Of a stretch of 55,787 nt of DNA, positions 30,487 to 39,337 are shown one piece after another. A program made the position numbers and the translations under genes. The stretch's first letter is position 1. Each line of letters begins with the position of its first letter. A model generated the notes under the pieces. The model was not told where the DNA came from and did not search any database. It saw nothing but the letters and a program-made list of their open reading frames with translations. The stretch comes from a virus: positions 1 to 55,787 of IMG/VR virus record IMGVR_UViG_3300036852_000461; one strand, 5' to 3'.

Positions 30487-31158
30487 ATGGTTGAGCGAGT
30501 CACCGTTACCTGCGTGAGATGCGGCAAATCGGTGCAACGGTATGCGAGCGACGTCGCTCGTCGGAAGACCCCGCGATCGTTCTGCTCGCATGAGTGCAGG
30601 AACTTGTTGGGCGCCAAACCGCGCCGAGGTGCTGAGGTGACGTGCGCGCTGCCGGGGTGCTCCAACACGTTCTACGTTGGACCGAGCAAGAAGCGGAAGT
30701 TCTGTTCAACGAGGTGCCTCAACGACTCGAACAAACGACCCCGGGACGATCGAACATGCGAGCACTGCGGCAAGGGCTTCGCAATCCTCAAATCGCAGCT
30801 CCGTTGGAACGCCGGGCGGTTCTGCTCATCGAAATGTTCAAGCGCATTCCGCTATGCAGCCACCATCGGGGTGCGTAAGAAGCGCTCCGATGGTTATGTG
30901 GACGTGCGCCAGCCCGACCATCCAGACGCGCAGGCGACGGGTTGGATCTCCGAGCATCGGCTGGTCATGGAGAAGAAGGTCGGGCGACGACTGCTCCCCG
31001 ACGAGACAGTCCATCACATAAACGGTGCGCGTGACGACAACCGGCCCGCGAACCTTGAGCTTTGGGTGAGCAGACATCCTCCCGGTCAGCGTGTCAAAGA
31101 CATCGTCGCCTGGTCGGTCGAGATGCTTTCCCGCTACGCCCCCGAACGCCTAGCCTGA
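30487..31158 (+). CDS. HNH endonuclease 4 with multiple zinc ribbons
   Basis: A 223-residue protein from ATG at 30487. Three Cys modules come first (VTCVRCGKSV with CSHEC; CALPGC with CSTRC; CEHCGKGF with CSSKC). Then an HNH domain: SDGYVDVRQPDHP, WISEHRLVMEKKVGRRLLPD and ETVHHINGARDDNRPANLEL, with the HH pair. Free-standing, sense strand, between the capsid gene and a strong terminator. Typical of a homing endonuclease placed behind a late gene. Confidence 0.85.
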   Translation: MVERVTVTCVRCGKSVQRYASDVARRKTPRSFCSHECRNLLGAKPRRGAEVTCALPGCSNTFYVGPSKKRKFCSTRCLNDSNKRPRDDRTCEHCGKGFAILKSQLRWNAGRFCSSKCSSAFRYAATIGVRKKRSDGYVDVRQPDHPDAQATGWISEHRLVMEKKVGRRLLPDETVHHINGARDDNRPANLELWVSRHPPGQRVKDIVAWSVEMLSRYAPERLA

Positions 31159-31175
31159 CTCCGCGCACCTCACGC

Positions 31176-31222
31176 GCGACGAGCCCCCGACGGACCTCTT
31201 CATCCCGCCGGGGGCTCGTCGC
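31176..31222 (+). terminator. Strong hairpin terminator
   Basis: A perfect 14-bp stem, 31176-31189 with 31209-31222 (GCGACGAGCCCCCG and its complement), loop of 19 nt, followed by AGCTTCTT. It ends the capsid transcription unit. A new promoter follows within 35 bp. Confidence 0.8.
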
Positions 31223-31253
31223 AGCTTCTTAACGTCTCGTCGCAGCGCGCTGC

Positions 31254-31259
31254 TATCCT
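31254..31259 (+). promoter_or_regulatory. -10 box for a leaderless transcript
   Basis: TATCCT ends 6 bp before the GTG at 31266, which has no ribosome binding site. The nearest -35-like sequence (TTAACG at 31229-31234) is 19 bp away, so only the -10 is convincing. It would serve the glycosyltransferase region. Confidence 0.4.
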
Positions 31260-31265
31260 CGCGGC

Positions 31266-31568
31266 GTGAGTGAAGCGCACGAGCGGCCGCGGCCCCTGCT
31301 GTTCTCGGGCTGGAAGGATGACCCGCGCAAGCCGGGGCCACCGATGGTCACCTTGACCGAGGACGTCTGGGAGATGGTTCGTCACATCAACGCCCCACGA
31401 CAGCACAGACGCCTGGTTGGGAGAGCGGGCTCGAAGATCCCGATGAGCGAAGCCGTCCGCCTCGGTTTGGTCGAACCGCAGGCCGAGCAGGCCGCGATAG
31501 AGACACAGGACATCAAGAACATTGAAACCCAAGATGTTCGCCCTCCCCGAAGGGGGCGACGCCGATGA
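31266..31568 (+). CDS. Hypothetical protein before glycosyltransferases
   Basis: A 100-residue basic protein. Contains PPMVTLTEDVWEMVRHINAP and KIPMSEAVRLGLVEPQAEQA, resembling a small ribbon-helix-helix-like or helical DNA-binding protein; not certain. Ends in an Arg-rich tail. Stop overlaps the next ATG. Confidence 0.6.
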   Translation: MSEAHERPRPLLFSGWKDDPRKPGPPMVTLTEDVWEMVRHINAPRQHRRLVGRAGSKIPMSEAVRLGLVEPQAEQAAIETQDIKNIETQDVRPPRRGRRR

Positions 31569-32071
31569 GCAGGATACGTTCGGTGTCCGCCTATCCAGAT
31601 TTTATGCAGCGGGCAATCGCTCAGCTCGCTAGTAAATCGATCGTGGTCGGAGACTGTCGATTCTGGACCGGCGCACTGAATGAACACGGTTATGGGGTTA
31701 TGTCTGGGCCAGGGGGACGAGATCGAGCGCGCCCTCTCTTGGTTCATCGAGTTGCCTACGAGATTGCGCACGGCGGAATCGATGAGGAACAGATGGTCCT
31801 GCATTCGTGCGACCAGCGGCAGTGCTTTGAGGTATCACACCTGAGACAAGGGGTAGCGGCAGACAACACCCACGACATGGTCGTACGCGGCCGAGGCCGC
31901 GGCATGAATTCCGGCAAGACTCATTGCAAACGTGGACACCTGCTAGCGCTCGACAACGTTCACATCGATAAGAACGGTCGTCGCCATTGCCGCGAGTGCG
32001 GACGAATTCGTGATCACGTGCGTGTTCGTGAAAGCGGATGGGCGCGTCAGCGCGCTCGTCAGGGATCATGA
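31565..32071 (+). CDS. HNH endonuclease 5
   Basis: A 168-residue HNH protein: CRFWTGALNEHGYGVMS, LVHRVAYEIAHGGIDEEQ, VLHSCDQRQCFEVSHLRQG, and a C-terminal THCKRGHLLALDNVH plus CRECG zinc unit as in HNH 1. ATG overlaps the previous stop. A free-standing nuclease at the head of the glycosyltransferase cassette. Confidence 0.85.
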   Translation: MSRIRSVSAYPDFMQRAIAQLASKSIVVGDCRFWTGALNEHGYGVMSGPGGRDRARPLLVHRVAYEIAHGGIDEEQMVLHSCDQRQCFEVSHLRQGVAADNTHDMVVRGRGRGMNSGKTHCKRGHLLALDNVHIDKNGRRHCRECGRIRDHVRVRESGWARQRARQGS

Positions 32072-32111
32072 AGGGTGCTGTCCCGCATCGAGTCGGTCTC
32101 GGAGGGAACGG

Positions 32112-32693
32112 ATGAGCGTGACGGTCGTCACACCCTCCATCCCGTCGCGGCGCGAGATGCTGCTTGAGGCCATGGCCTCGGTCGACGAGCAGACGCTTGC
32201 GCCCGCAGCTCACATCGTCGTGATCGATCACGCCGGGATTGGCGGCGAAACGACCCGCAATCAGGGTCTGGACGCGGTGCGCACGGAATGGGTCGCCTTC
32301 CTCGATGATGACGACAGGTTCCTGCCGCAGCATCTCGAACGTCTGGTCGCTCATCAGCAGGCCACCGGAGCCGACCTCGTCTACCCCTGGTTCGAGATGG
32401 ACGGGATCACAGACGAGCTAGGCTGGTTCGGCTGGTTCGGCAAGGAGTTCGACGGCGACGTCCTGCGCACGTCCAACTACATCCCGAGCACGACCCTGGT
32501 CCGGACCAGCCTCGCGCGCGAGGTCGACGGCTTTCCGACGCTCGAATCGAAGGCGTGGCCGTTCGACCACTCGGCCGACTGGGGCTTCCTGCTCCGCCTG
32601 CTCGATGCCGGTGCGATCTTCTCCCACCTACCCGAGAAGACTTGGATCTGGCGGCGCTGGCGCGGCAACCTCGGCGGAAGGAACTGGCGGTGA
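32112..32693 (+). CDS. Glycosyltransferase family 2-like (1 of 4)
   Basis: A 193-residue GT-A enzyme. VTVVTPSIPSRREMLLEAMA at the start, HIVVIDHAGIGGETTRNQGL and VAFLDDDDRFLPQHLERLV near 63-80 with the DxD nucleotide-sugar site. AD-rich end ADWGFLLRLLDAGAIFSHLP. Good ribosome site (GGAGGGAACGG). It starts a run of four overlapping transferase genes. Confidence 0.85.
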   Translation: MSVTVVTPSIPSRREMLLEAMASVDEQTLAPAAHIVVIDHAGIGGETTRNQGLDAVRTEWVAFLDDDDRFLPQHLERLVAHQQATGADLVYPWFEMDGITDELGWFGWFGKEFDGDVLRTSNYIPSTTLVRTSLAREVDGFPTLESKAWPFDHSADWGFLLRLLDAGAIFSHLPEKTWIWRRWRGNLGGRNWR

Positions 32694-33499
32694 CGGTTCT
32701 CGTCGCCACAACAATCGCCGGCTGGTGCTGCGATGGCATGAAGGAGTTGTCGTGGCTTCGGTCGGCCGAGTTGATGCGCGAGCACTCGCCGGTCGACCTG
32801 GAGTTCTTCTGCGCCATTCAGCACGACGATGCCCATCCCGGCATCCCCTCGGAGTGTGCATCCCTCGTTGGGCGACTCAGCGATGTGGTTCCGAGCGTCG
32901 TGGATCGTGAGCGCCTGTCATGGTGGCTGTTTTCGATCGACTCCGAGGCGTGGAGGCCGACGACTCGCGACCGTCTCATCGGCATCACCACCGGTCGCAA
33001 TCTCATCCGTGAGTACGCGCTGCGCGACACCGACGCCACGCACGTCCTGTTCCTCGATGCCGATGTCGAACCCGACCCGATGTGCATCCCGAAGCTGCTC
33101 GAACTCGAGCATCCCGTCGTCGGTGGTGACGTGCCGTCGTATTGCTTGGCAGGTCCACGTGTGCTCTGTCGCAACGGCCACACACGCCAGAAGTTGCCGC
33201 GAGGGAAGGCAGCGTACGTCGATGGGGAGGAGACCGAGTACTGCTCATATGTTCGGAGCTACGGGGTCGTGTGTGATCCCCTCGCCGTTCACGTCCAGGA
33301 ACACTGGAACACCGCAGGTTTCCTCCTCGTCCGACGCGATGTCCTCCGTCAGGTCGCATGGCGATGGGACCCCGACGAGACGATCACCGACGACCCGTGC
33401 TTCGCGCAGGACGTCGAGCGCGCAGGGTTCGGCAAGACGTGGGTGCGCAAGGATTGCATCGGCAAACACGCGCGGCTCATCCCCGTCGAAGCGCGATGA
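32690..33499 (+). CDS. Glycosyltransferase, GT-A fold (2 of 4)
   Basis: A 269-residue protein from GTG at 32690. TTGRNLIREYALRDTDATHV, then LFLDADVEPDPMCIPKLLE near 120 with the DAD metal site, and a Cys-containing acceptor part (YCSYVRSYGVVCDPLAVHV). GFLLVRRDVLRQ and DDPCFAQDVERAGF near the end match the GT-A acceptor/base region. Overlaps both neighbours. Confidence 0.8.
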   Translation: MTVLVATTIAGWCCDGMKELSWLRSAELMREHSPVDLEFFCAIQHDDAHPGIPSECASLVGRLSDVVPSVVDRERLSWWLFSIDSEAWRPTTRDRLIGITTGRNLIREYALRDTDATHVLFLDADVEPDPMCIPKLLELEHPVVGGDVPSYCLAGPRVLCRNGHTRQKLPRGKAAYVDGEETEYCSYVRSYGVVCDPLAVHVQEHWNTAGFLLVRRDVLRQVAWRWDPDETITDDPCFAQDVERAGFGKTWVRKDCIGKHARLIPVEAR

Positions 33500-34194
33500 T
33501 CTACGCGGTCATTCCCGTCAAGGATGAAGCCGCACTCGCGTGCAACGTGGTCGCGCTCGCCATCCGTGAACGTGATGTCTACGTGCGGGTCTGTGACAAC
33601 GACTCGACCGAATCCACCCGCAGCGCTCTGAAAGAGTTCGGCAGCGAGCGGTGCGAGGTCATCGACGCGGCAGGCAAGGGTCTGTACCAGATGTGGGACG
33701 AAGCATGGTCGGCTGCCCACCAGCAGAGCGCCGGCGAGCCATACGAGATCGCCTTCCTCAATTCGGACATCGACTTCCTGCCCTGCACGCTGGCCGCGAT
33801 GCGCTACCTGCTCCGGCGCGAGGGCTTCGATGCGGTCTGTCCCAACTACCAGCGGCGCGTCAGCGAAGGCACCGGCGTCTTTCCCGAGCACACCGTGGCT
33901 GTCGGCGTCCACACGGTGCATGGTTCCTACCGTCACGGGGGTCTCGCTGGCTGGTGCTTCATGGTGCGCGGCGAACTGCGCGATCGAGGAATCAAGGTCG
34001 ATACGTCCTTCCGCTGGTGGGCGGGCGACGATGATCTCTTCTTCCAGATCGAGGAGGCAGGCGGGAAGCTCGGCATCATCGAGGCGCTTCCGCTCGACCA
34101 CATCGGCGAAGCGACAGCGCGGCATTACCCCTGGACCGAAACTGCGAAGGCTCGCGACATGGCGCGCCTGCGTACCAAGTGGGGCACGCGGTGA
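33496..34194 (+). CDS. Glycosyltransferase, GT-A fold (3 of 4)
   Basis: A 232-residue protein. IYAVIPVKDEAALACNVVAL, VRVCDNDSTESTRSALKEF, IAFLNSDIDFLPCTLAAMRY (donor site near 86-95), GLAGWCFMVRGELRD and WWAGDDDLFFQIEEAGGKLG. This order of motifs is that of family 2-like transferases. Sugar donor and acceptor unknown. Confidence 0.85.
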   Translation: MIYAVIPVKDEAALACNVVALAIRERDVYVRVCDNDSTESTRSALKEFGSERCEVIDAAGKGLYQMWDEAWSAAHQQSAGEPYEIAFLNSDIDFLPCTLAAMRYLLRREGFDAVCPNYQRRVSEGTGVFPEHTVAVGVHTVHGSYRHGGLAGWCFMVRGELRDRGIKVDTSFRWWAGDDDLFFQIEEAGGKLGIIEALPLDHIGEATARHYPWTETAKARDMARLRTKWGTR

Positions 34195-35342
34195 GGATCC
34201 TGTTCGTCTCGTCCGATCAGGGCGGCTGCCGCTATTACCGCTGTCTGCTCCCCGCCCAGGAGCTCAGTCGTCAAGGCGGCCACGAGGTGCTCGTCGCCGG
34301 CTCCCTCGCCCAACTTCGGTCCGGCGAGATCGTCGCGCCGTCGGCAGACGACCCCCGAACCTTCACACGCGGGTTCGAACTCGTCGTCCTGCAACGCTGG
34401 ATGCATCAGGATGCAGCCGAGGTCACACGCATGGCGCGAGCGTACGGTCAGATCGTCATCAACGACGTGGACGACTGGTTCTTCGGCATTCCGACCTCGA
34501 ATGCAGCCTTCCGCGGGTCGCACAAGTCGAACGACCCGACGTGGAACATCGAGCATTACCGACGCGTCCTCGCAGCGTCGTCCGCACTCACCGTCTCCAC
34601 GCCCTATCTCGCTGAGCGCCTGACGTCCCTGGGACGTCCGGTCTACACCATCCGCAACCACATCGACATCGAGCGCTGGACGCCGGCGACGGTCGCTCCG
34701 AGGTCACTCGTCCTGGGATGGGTCGGACACATGGCGCATCGCGCGGCAGGAGACTTGGGGCAACTCGCCGGGGTGCTCGGCCCGTGGATGAGCAGATATC
34801 AGCATGCACGGTTCCTGCACGCCGGATCAGATGGTGAAGCGGATCACGAAGCGATGCTGAAGCTGCTCGCGGTCACACCCGATCGACTGATGACCCGCGG
34901 GCTTCGCAACATCCGGTTTCTGCCCCAACTCATTCACGGTATGGACATCGGCCTGGCACCACTCGAGGAATGCCCCTTCAACTTCGCCAAATCAAACGTG
35001 AAGGTGCTCGAGTACGGGGCAGCGGGCGTACCCGCGATCGCGTCGGATCGGCCGGAGTATCGGCAGTTCGGTGCCGTGGCGCTCTGCAAGACCGCCTCCG
35101 ACTGGACGGCTGCGCTGGACCGCCTGGCCGATCCCGGCGAGCGTCTAGCGGCTGCTGTGGCCGCCCGCGCGCGCGCCAGGGAGTTCGACATCCGCGCCGG
35201 CTGGTCACAGTGGGAGTCGGTCTACGAGCGTGTGATCGCCGATGCAAAGGGCGAGAGCCTCGGTTCACCATCACGCCCATCCCTGATCGTCCCCGCCTCA
35301 TCGTTCCGGCGTCGCAAGCCCAAGAGGCGCGCGAGGACCTGA
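34191..35342 (+). CDS. Glycosyltransferase, GT-B fold (4 of 4)
   Basis: A 383-residue protein from GTG at 34191. N-domain RILFVSSDQGGCRYYRCLLP; C-domain LGWVGHMAHRAAGDLGQLAG, LPQLIHGMDIGLAPLEECPF and VLEYGAAGVPAIASDRPEYR near 272, the E-x7-E-like donor motif of GT4-type enzymes. The tail is Arg/Lys-rich. With its three GT-A partners it could build a short glycan on a virion protein or on DNA. Confidence 0.85.
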   Translation: MRILFVSSDQGGCRYYRCLLPAQELSRQGGHEVLVAGSLAQLRSGEIVAPSADDPRTFTRGFELVVLQRWMHQDAAEVTRMARAYGQIVINDVDDWFFGIPTSNAAFRGSHKSNDPTWNIEHYRRVLAASSALTVSTPYLAERLTSLGRPVYTIRNHIDIERWTPATVAPRSLVLGWVGHMAHRAAGDLGQLAGVLGPWMSRYQHARFLHAGSDGEADHEAMLKLLAVTPDRLMTRGLRNIRFLPQLIHGMDIGLAPLEECPFNFAKSNVKVLEYGAAGVPAIASDRPEYRQFGAVALCKTASDWTAALDRLADPGERLAAAVAARARAREFDIRAGWSQWESVYERVIADAKGESLGSPSRPSLIVPASSFRRRKPKRRART

Positions 35343-35346
35343 GTCG

Positions 35347-35375
35347 TTGACCGGGTCGGCATGCGCTCCTACGCT
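35347..35375 (+). promoter_or_regulatory. Late promoter B (fibre)
   Basis: TTGACC at 35347-35352, 17-bp spacer, TACGCT at 35370-35375; begins right after the glycosyltransferase stop. Confidence 0.75.
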
Positions 35376-35394
35376 TGGACCGTCTGACGCGAGG

Positions 35395-35457
35395 CCCCGG
35401 GTGCTGACCGCGGGGAAGCGACGGGCGACGACCTGGTCGTCTGCGAAAGGTCAGCGC
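35395..35457 (+). ncRNA. Structured 5' leader, copy B (fibre)
   Basis: First hairpin CCCCGGGT (35395-35402), loop GCTG, ACCGCGGGG (35407-35415, one bulged G). Joiner GGGGAAGCGACGG. Second hairpin GACGAC (35427-35432), loop CTG, GTCGTC (35436-35441). GCTGACC (35403-35409) pairs with GGTCAGC (35449-35455). The ribosome site is weaker than in copies A, C and D (GAAAGGT). Confidence 0.65.
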
Positions 35458-35493
35458 GTGTTGCCTTCCCCCGTCCGTCTGGTCGCTATCTGA
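35458..35493 (+). CDS. 11-residue leader peptide coupled to fibre gene
   Basis: At the position where the other copies have their gene start, copy B has GTG and an 11-codon frame (LPSPVRLVAI after the start) whose TGA overlaps the fibre ATG as TGATG. Translation of the fibre gene is probably by coupling to this peptide. Confidence 0.4.
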   Translation: MLPSPVRLVAI

Positions 35494-38474
35494 TGCGCGC
35501 CAAGTTCCGTGACGCTGTCCTGGATCGCCGCGGGCATGGCATCGAGGCGACGATCGAGGTGCGCGAGCCCGGAACGACAACGCCCGTCGCGGCTGCGCTG
35601 TACGACGAGGCTGGCAACGTCCTCGCCAATCCGATCACCGCGAATACCGCCGGCGAGTTCGAGTTCTATATGGACGACGCCCAGCGGGTCGACCTCTTCG
35701 TCTCGAAGGACACCTTCACCGCAGAGACGCAACAGGTGGACGTTCTTGGCCCCGACCCCGCGCCCGTTCAGTCCGTCTTCGGCCGAACGGGCGACGTCGT
35801 TCCCCAACTGGCCGACTACAACGGCTTCTTCCTCACTCCGGCAGAAGGCGATGCCGCCTACGATCCCTTCGGTGCGGCTGCGTCAGCACTGTCGACCGCC
35901 GAGTCCTACATCGACACATCAGTTGCGAACTACGTCCCGCTCTCGCAGAAGGGCGCCGCGAGCGGAGTCGCAACACTCGACTCGGGCTCGAAGATCCCCA
36001 TCACGCAGCTTCCCGCCCTCGCCATCACCAGTACGTCGGTCGTCGCGTCGCAGGCCGCGATGCTTGCCCTGACGGCCCAGGAGGGTGACGTCGCGATCCG
36101 CAGCGACGAGAAGAAGACGTACATCCTCTCGACGAGCGACCCGACGCAGCTCGCGAACTGGCTGTGGTTGCAGACGCCCGACGACGCGGTGTCGAGCTTC
36201 AACGGCCGCGTCGGCGCCGTGATGCCTCTCCAAGCCGACTATGACGGGTTTTTCTTGACTCCGGCCGAGGGTGATGCTGCTTATCTCGCCAAGGGTGCGT
36301 TGACGGACGGTTCCGTGCTCTTCGCGGCTAGCGGTCAGGTGCAGCAGAATAACGCGCATCTGTTCTGGGACGACGCGAAGAATCGTCTTGGGATCGGGAC
36401 AGCCGCGCCCCTCGTACGACTGCACGTATCGGATGGAGCTTCCGTCGCATCGGCGCTTCTCACGACGGACGCCATCTCGCTCACCGACCAGTCCGGCAAT
36501 CTCACAACGGCATCGCTCATCTCCGTGACGGATGTGGCCGGGACGCGCGGCGTCGTCAAGGGCGTCCGGGCGCGAGGAACGCTCTCCGCCCCAACCGTCC
36601 CGAATACCGACGACGAGGTGTTCGCTTTCCTGGGCTCCATCTACGACGGAGCCACGACGCAAGGTACGGCTGGCGTGTTCTTCCGCGTGGACGGGGCCGT
36701 TTCGGCGGGCGTGGCTCCCCAACGTATCTCGTTCGTCACGAGCGCGACGACAGCCGCCGCGCGCACCGAGAAGGTCACGATCAAGTCCGACGGCAAGGTC
36801 GGCATCGGGATCACCGAACCGACCTCCATGCTGCACGTCGCCGACTCGTCGAGTTCGTCTCCTCGCGGGATCACCAGCGGGCAGTACAACACGGGCCCGG
36901 ACGGCGCGCGCCTGCACACGCGGAAGGCACGAGGGACCTATACGACACCTCTGAGCGTTGCGGCGGGAGACACACTCGGTCGCTGGGTCGCCGACGGATA
37001 CGACGGCACGAACTACCTCGATATGGGTGCCATCGCCTTCGAGTCAGAAGGGACGGTCGCCTCGACACGCATCCCGACGCGCCTCGTGTTCCTCACGGCT
37101 ACCAACGCGGCGCCGTCCGTTCTCACGGAAGCCATGCGGATCACTTCCGACCAGTGGGTTGGTATCGGGACGACGGCCCCGCTCCGGCGGTTGGCCGTTG
37201 CCGATGCGAGCGCGAACACGATGGTCGTCCTGCGTTCCGTGGCGAGCGGCGCGGCCACCAACGGGCTGACGATCGGCCGCATCTACTTCGGAACGAACAG
37301 CACCAGCGCTCCGGGAGCGGTACTGGAGACGGCGAGCATCCTCGGCGTCGCGACCGAAGCGTGGACCGTCGGTACGGCGCAAGGATCAGGCGTCCGCATC
37401 CAAGGAACCCAGAACGGCACCACATCGACCATCAGCGTCCTCGAGAGCAGTGGGCGTCAATACCTGTGGATCGACCCAGACGCGAATAGCACGAGTTCTG
37501 CGCAGGGAATCGCATTCGGAACCTCACGAGACACGCAGATATACCGATCGGGGGTCGGCATCGTTCTGCTCAACAACAGCCTCGGGATCGGCCAAAGTCG
37601 ACAGCGGCTCGCCGCCCTGAGCGTGCTGCCTCTCGCTACCCCCAACGGCGGTTCGACCGCGCTGGCTTCCGGTGGCGTCATCACCGCCCAGACCGTGACG
37701 TACGGGACCACGGCCCAGACGGGCGACGTCTCCGCCTTCCTCATCGAGCAGCAGACCTACGCTTCCACCCCCGCCTCAACCGTCATCCCCGATCTCTCCG
37801 GACTGCGCATCAAGGGTCCTGTCACTTCCGGCGCTAACGCTTCTGCCACGAGGACGCAGGCGTTGCTCATCGAGACGGGGGCGGATGCCAACAACGGCGT
37901 GGTGATCAGGCAGAACTCGGGCACGCAGTCCGCTCCATTGATCTTGTTCCAGAATTCCTCGGCCGGGACCATCGCGACCATCGGTGGAGACGGGAAGTTC
38001 ACCAGCAAAGATGGAACCGCAACGACTCCGGGCCACGCCTTCATCAGCGAGACCACCCTCGGCACCTACCGCATCTCCGCTGGCATCCTCGGATTCACCG
38101 CCAACGCCGAACTCGCCCGCATGTCCGCCTCTCTGTTTCAGCTCGCCGCAGGCGTCATGCTCACGCTCAATCAGGACACCTCGGCTGCCCAGACCATCGT
38201 GGCGGGCACAACGAACGGTCTCAAGATCGGAACGGCAACAAACCAGAAGCTCGGCTTCTTCAACGCAGCGCCTGTTATTCAGCCAGTGCGCGCCGCGACA
38301 CTGACCAACAACGTGACGGTCGGGGGAACCGACGACAGGATCGACGACATCACGGCTGCATCCGTGGACACGACGGCCGCCAAGCTGACCGACACGCGCA
38401 ATGCGATCTACCAGTTGGCGCGAGCTATCCGCGCTCATGATGTTGGACTTCGCGCACTTGGGCTGCTGAGCTGA
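35493..38474 (+). CDS. Tail fibre-like virion protein
   Basis: A 993-residue protein. Residues 10-80 look like a beta-sandwich attachment domain (GIEATIEVREPGTTTPVAAA, TAGEFEFYMDDAQRVDLFVS). Two copies of FGR/NGR...ADYxGFFLTPAEGDAAY occur near 95-127 and 233-266, linkers common in tail fibres. Four GIGT-type beta-repeats (GIGTAAPLVRLHV near 299, then near 435, 555 and 696) typify phage receptor-binding fibres. The C-terminus is a short coiled helix (TAAKLTDTRNAIYQLARAIR), probably trimerising. It lies upstream of the connector genes, an unusual position for a fibre. Confidence 0.8.
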   Translation: MRAKFRDAVLDRRGHGIEATIEVREPGTTTPVAAALYDEAGNVLANPITANTAGEFEFYMDDAQRVDLFVSKDTFTAETQQVDVLGPDPAPVQSVFGRTGDVVPQLADYNGFFLTPAEGDAAYDPFGAAASALSTAESYIDTSVANYVPLSQKGAASGVATLDSGSKIPITQLPALAITSTSVVASQAAMLALTAQEGDVAIRSDEKKTYILSTSDPTQLANWLWLQTPDDAVSSFNGRVGAVMPLQADYDGFFLTPAEGDAAYLAKGALTDGSVLFAASGQVQQNNAHLFWDDAKNRLGIGTAAPLVRLHVSDGASVASALLTTDAISLTDQSGNLTTASLISVTDVAGTRGVVKGVRARGTLSAPTVPNTDDEVFAFLGSIYDGATTQGTAGVFFRVDGAVSAGVAPQRISFVTSATTAAARTEKVTIKSDGKVGIGITEPTSMLHVADSSSSSPRGITSGQYNTGPDGARLHTRKARGTYTTPLSVAAGDTLGRWVADGYDGTNYLDMGAIAFESEGTVASTRIPTRLVFLTATNAAPSVLTEAMRITSDQWVGIGTTAPLRRLAVADASANTMVVLRSVASGAATNGLTIGRIYFGTNSTSAPGAVLETASILGVATEAWTVGTAQGSGVRIQGTQNGTTSTISVLESSGRQYLWIDPDANSTSSAQGIAFGTSRDTQIYRSGVGIVLLNNSLGIGQSRQRLAALSVLPLATPNGGSTALASGGVITAQTVTYGTTAQTGDVSAFLIEQQTYASTPASTVIPDLSGLRIKGPVTSGANASATRTQALLIETGADANNGVVIRQNSGTQSAPLILFQNSSAGTIATIGGDGKFTSKDGTATTPGHAFISETTLGTYRISAGILGFTANAELARMSASLFQLAAGVMLTLNQDTSAAQTIVAGTTNGLKIGTATNQKLGFFNAAPVIQPVRAATLTNNVTVGGTDDRIDDITAASVDTTAAKLTDTRNAIYQLARAIRAHDVGLRALGLLS

Positions 38475-38974
38475 TGAAAAGAGCCTGGGTCCTCATCCCG
38501 CTAATCTTCTTCCTCGCCTCCCCAGTCGTGGCGCGCGTCAAGCCTCAGGCAGCCTCCGGGTTCGCCCATGCCCGTCAGTCGCCGCGTACTCCGATTACCA
38601 TCCAGCGTTCCGAGGAGCCGCGCGTGCTCGCAGCGATGGACTACTGGAACCTCGCGGCACGTTGGCAACTCTTTGTAGTGGCTGATGCGCCCGAGATCAC
38701 CATGGAGGAGACGGACTGCTGCTGGGCTCGGTGGGGTTCGGAGCCTCCATACGAGTCATGTCACATCGCCATCGGCTCAGATCAGAGCTTCGGCGAATGG
38801 CAACTCATCGCGCACGAGCTTGGTCACTGCCTGGGCTGGGGACAAGACGCCGATACATTCGGCAAGGGAGTCCTGGGAGGGGAAGACCTCGACATGGTTT
38901 ACGATCGCCGACAGCTCAAGCATGCTGGTTACATGGCTGAGCGTATCTGCGATCCGGAGTGTCACGATGAATGA
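38474..38974 (+). CDS. Secreted zinc metalloprotease-like protein
   Basis: A 166-residue protein with a signal peptide (KRAWVLIPLIFFLASPVVA) and a zinc-binding WQLIAHELGHCLGWG near 108-122, the HExxHxxG start of a metzincin-like site. The third ligand would be an Asp or His just after (GQDADT). Six cysteines (CCW, SCHI, HCLG, RICD, ECHD) fit an exported, disulfide-bonded enzyme. ATG overlaps the fibre stop (TGATG). Close to the fibre gene, it may act on surface proteins or virion proteins; that is inference. Confidence 0.7.
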   Translation: MKRAWVLIPLIFFLASPVVARVKPQAASGFAHARQSPRTPITIQRSEEPRVLAAMDYWNLAARWQLFVVADAPEITMEETDCCWARWGSEPPYESCHIAIGSDQSFGEWQLIAHELGHCLGWGQDADTFGKGVLGGEDLDMVYDRRQLKHAGYMAERICDPECHDE

Positions 38975-39010
38975 AGGGGTCCTCGGTAACGTCAAGAAAA
39001 GAGGAAGCGA

Positions 39011-39337
39011 ATGACCACTCGCAAGCTCGCCTTCGTGATCGTGCGTCCCGGGTTTATCGATGTGGATGAGGACGGAGAGGTTGAGAATGGTCCCTATCAT
39101 CTCGCACATCCTCAGACGCAACAGCCGATCGAGTTCACCGTCTCCGCGAAGCAATGGAAGGCGGGCTGGTCACTGGATGATGCCGTCAAGAATGTTGACG
39201 CCCAACTCGCCGCGATGGGCGTCGCGTCCGGAGACGTCAAGCCCAACCGGGCAGCACGGCGCAAGGCCATCCAACTGAAGAAGACGGTTGGCAAGCCCAC
39301 AACTCGTAAGGCGGCCAAGCCGAAGGCGAAGAGGTAG
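39011..39337 (+). CDS. Hypothetical protein with basic tail
   Basis: A 108-residue protein after AAGAGGAAGCG. Acidic-beta N-part (AFVIVRPGFIDVDEDGEVEN) and a very Lys/Arg/Ala-rich C-part (KKTVGKPTTRKAAKPKAKR). The tail suggests DNA binding or head decoration. A 15-codon frame (38967-39014) fills the gap in overlap with both genes and may be chance. Confidence 0.6.
   Translation: MTTRKLAFVIVRPGFIDVDEDGEVENGPYHLAHPQTQQPIEFTVSAKQWKAGWSLDDAVKNVDAQLAAMGVASGDVKPNRAARRKAIQLKKTVGKPTTRKAAKPKAKR

Noticed and set aside
38967-39014. 15-codon frame overlapping genes on both sides
   Set aside because: The ATGA overlaps are suggestive, but 15 codons without ribosome site cannot be supported as a gene.
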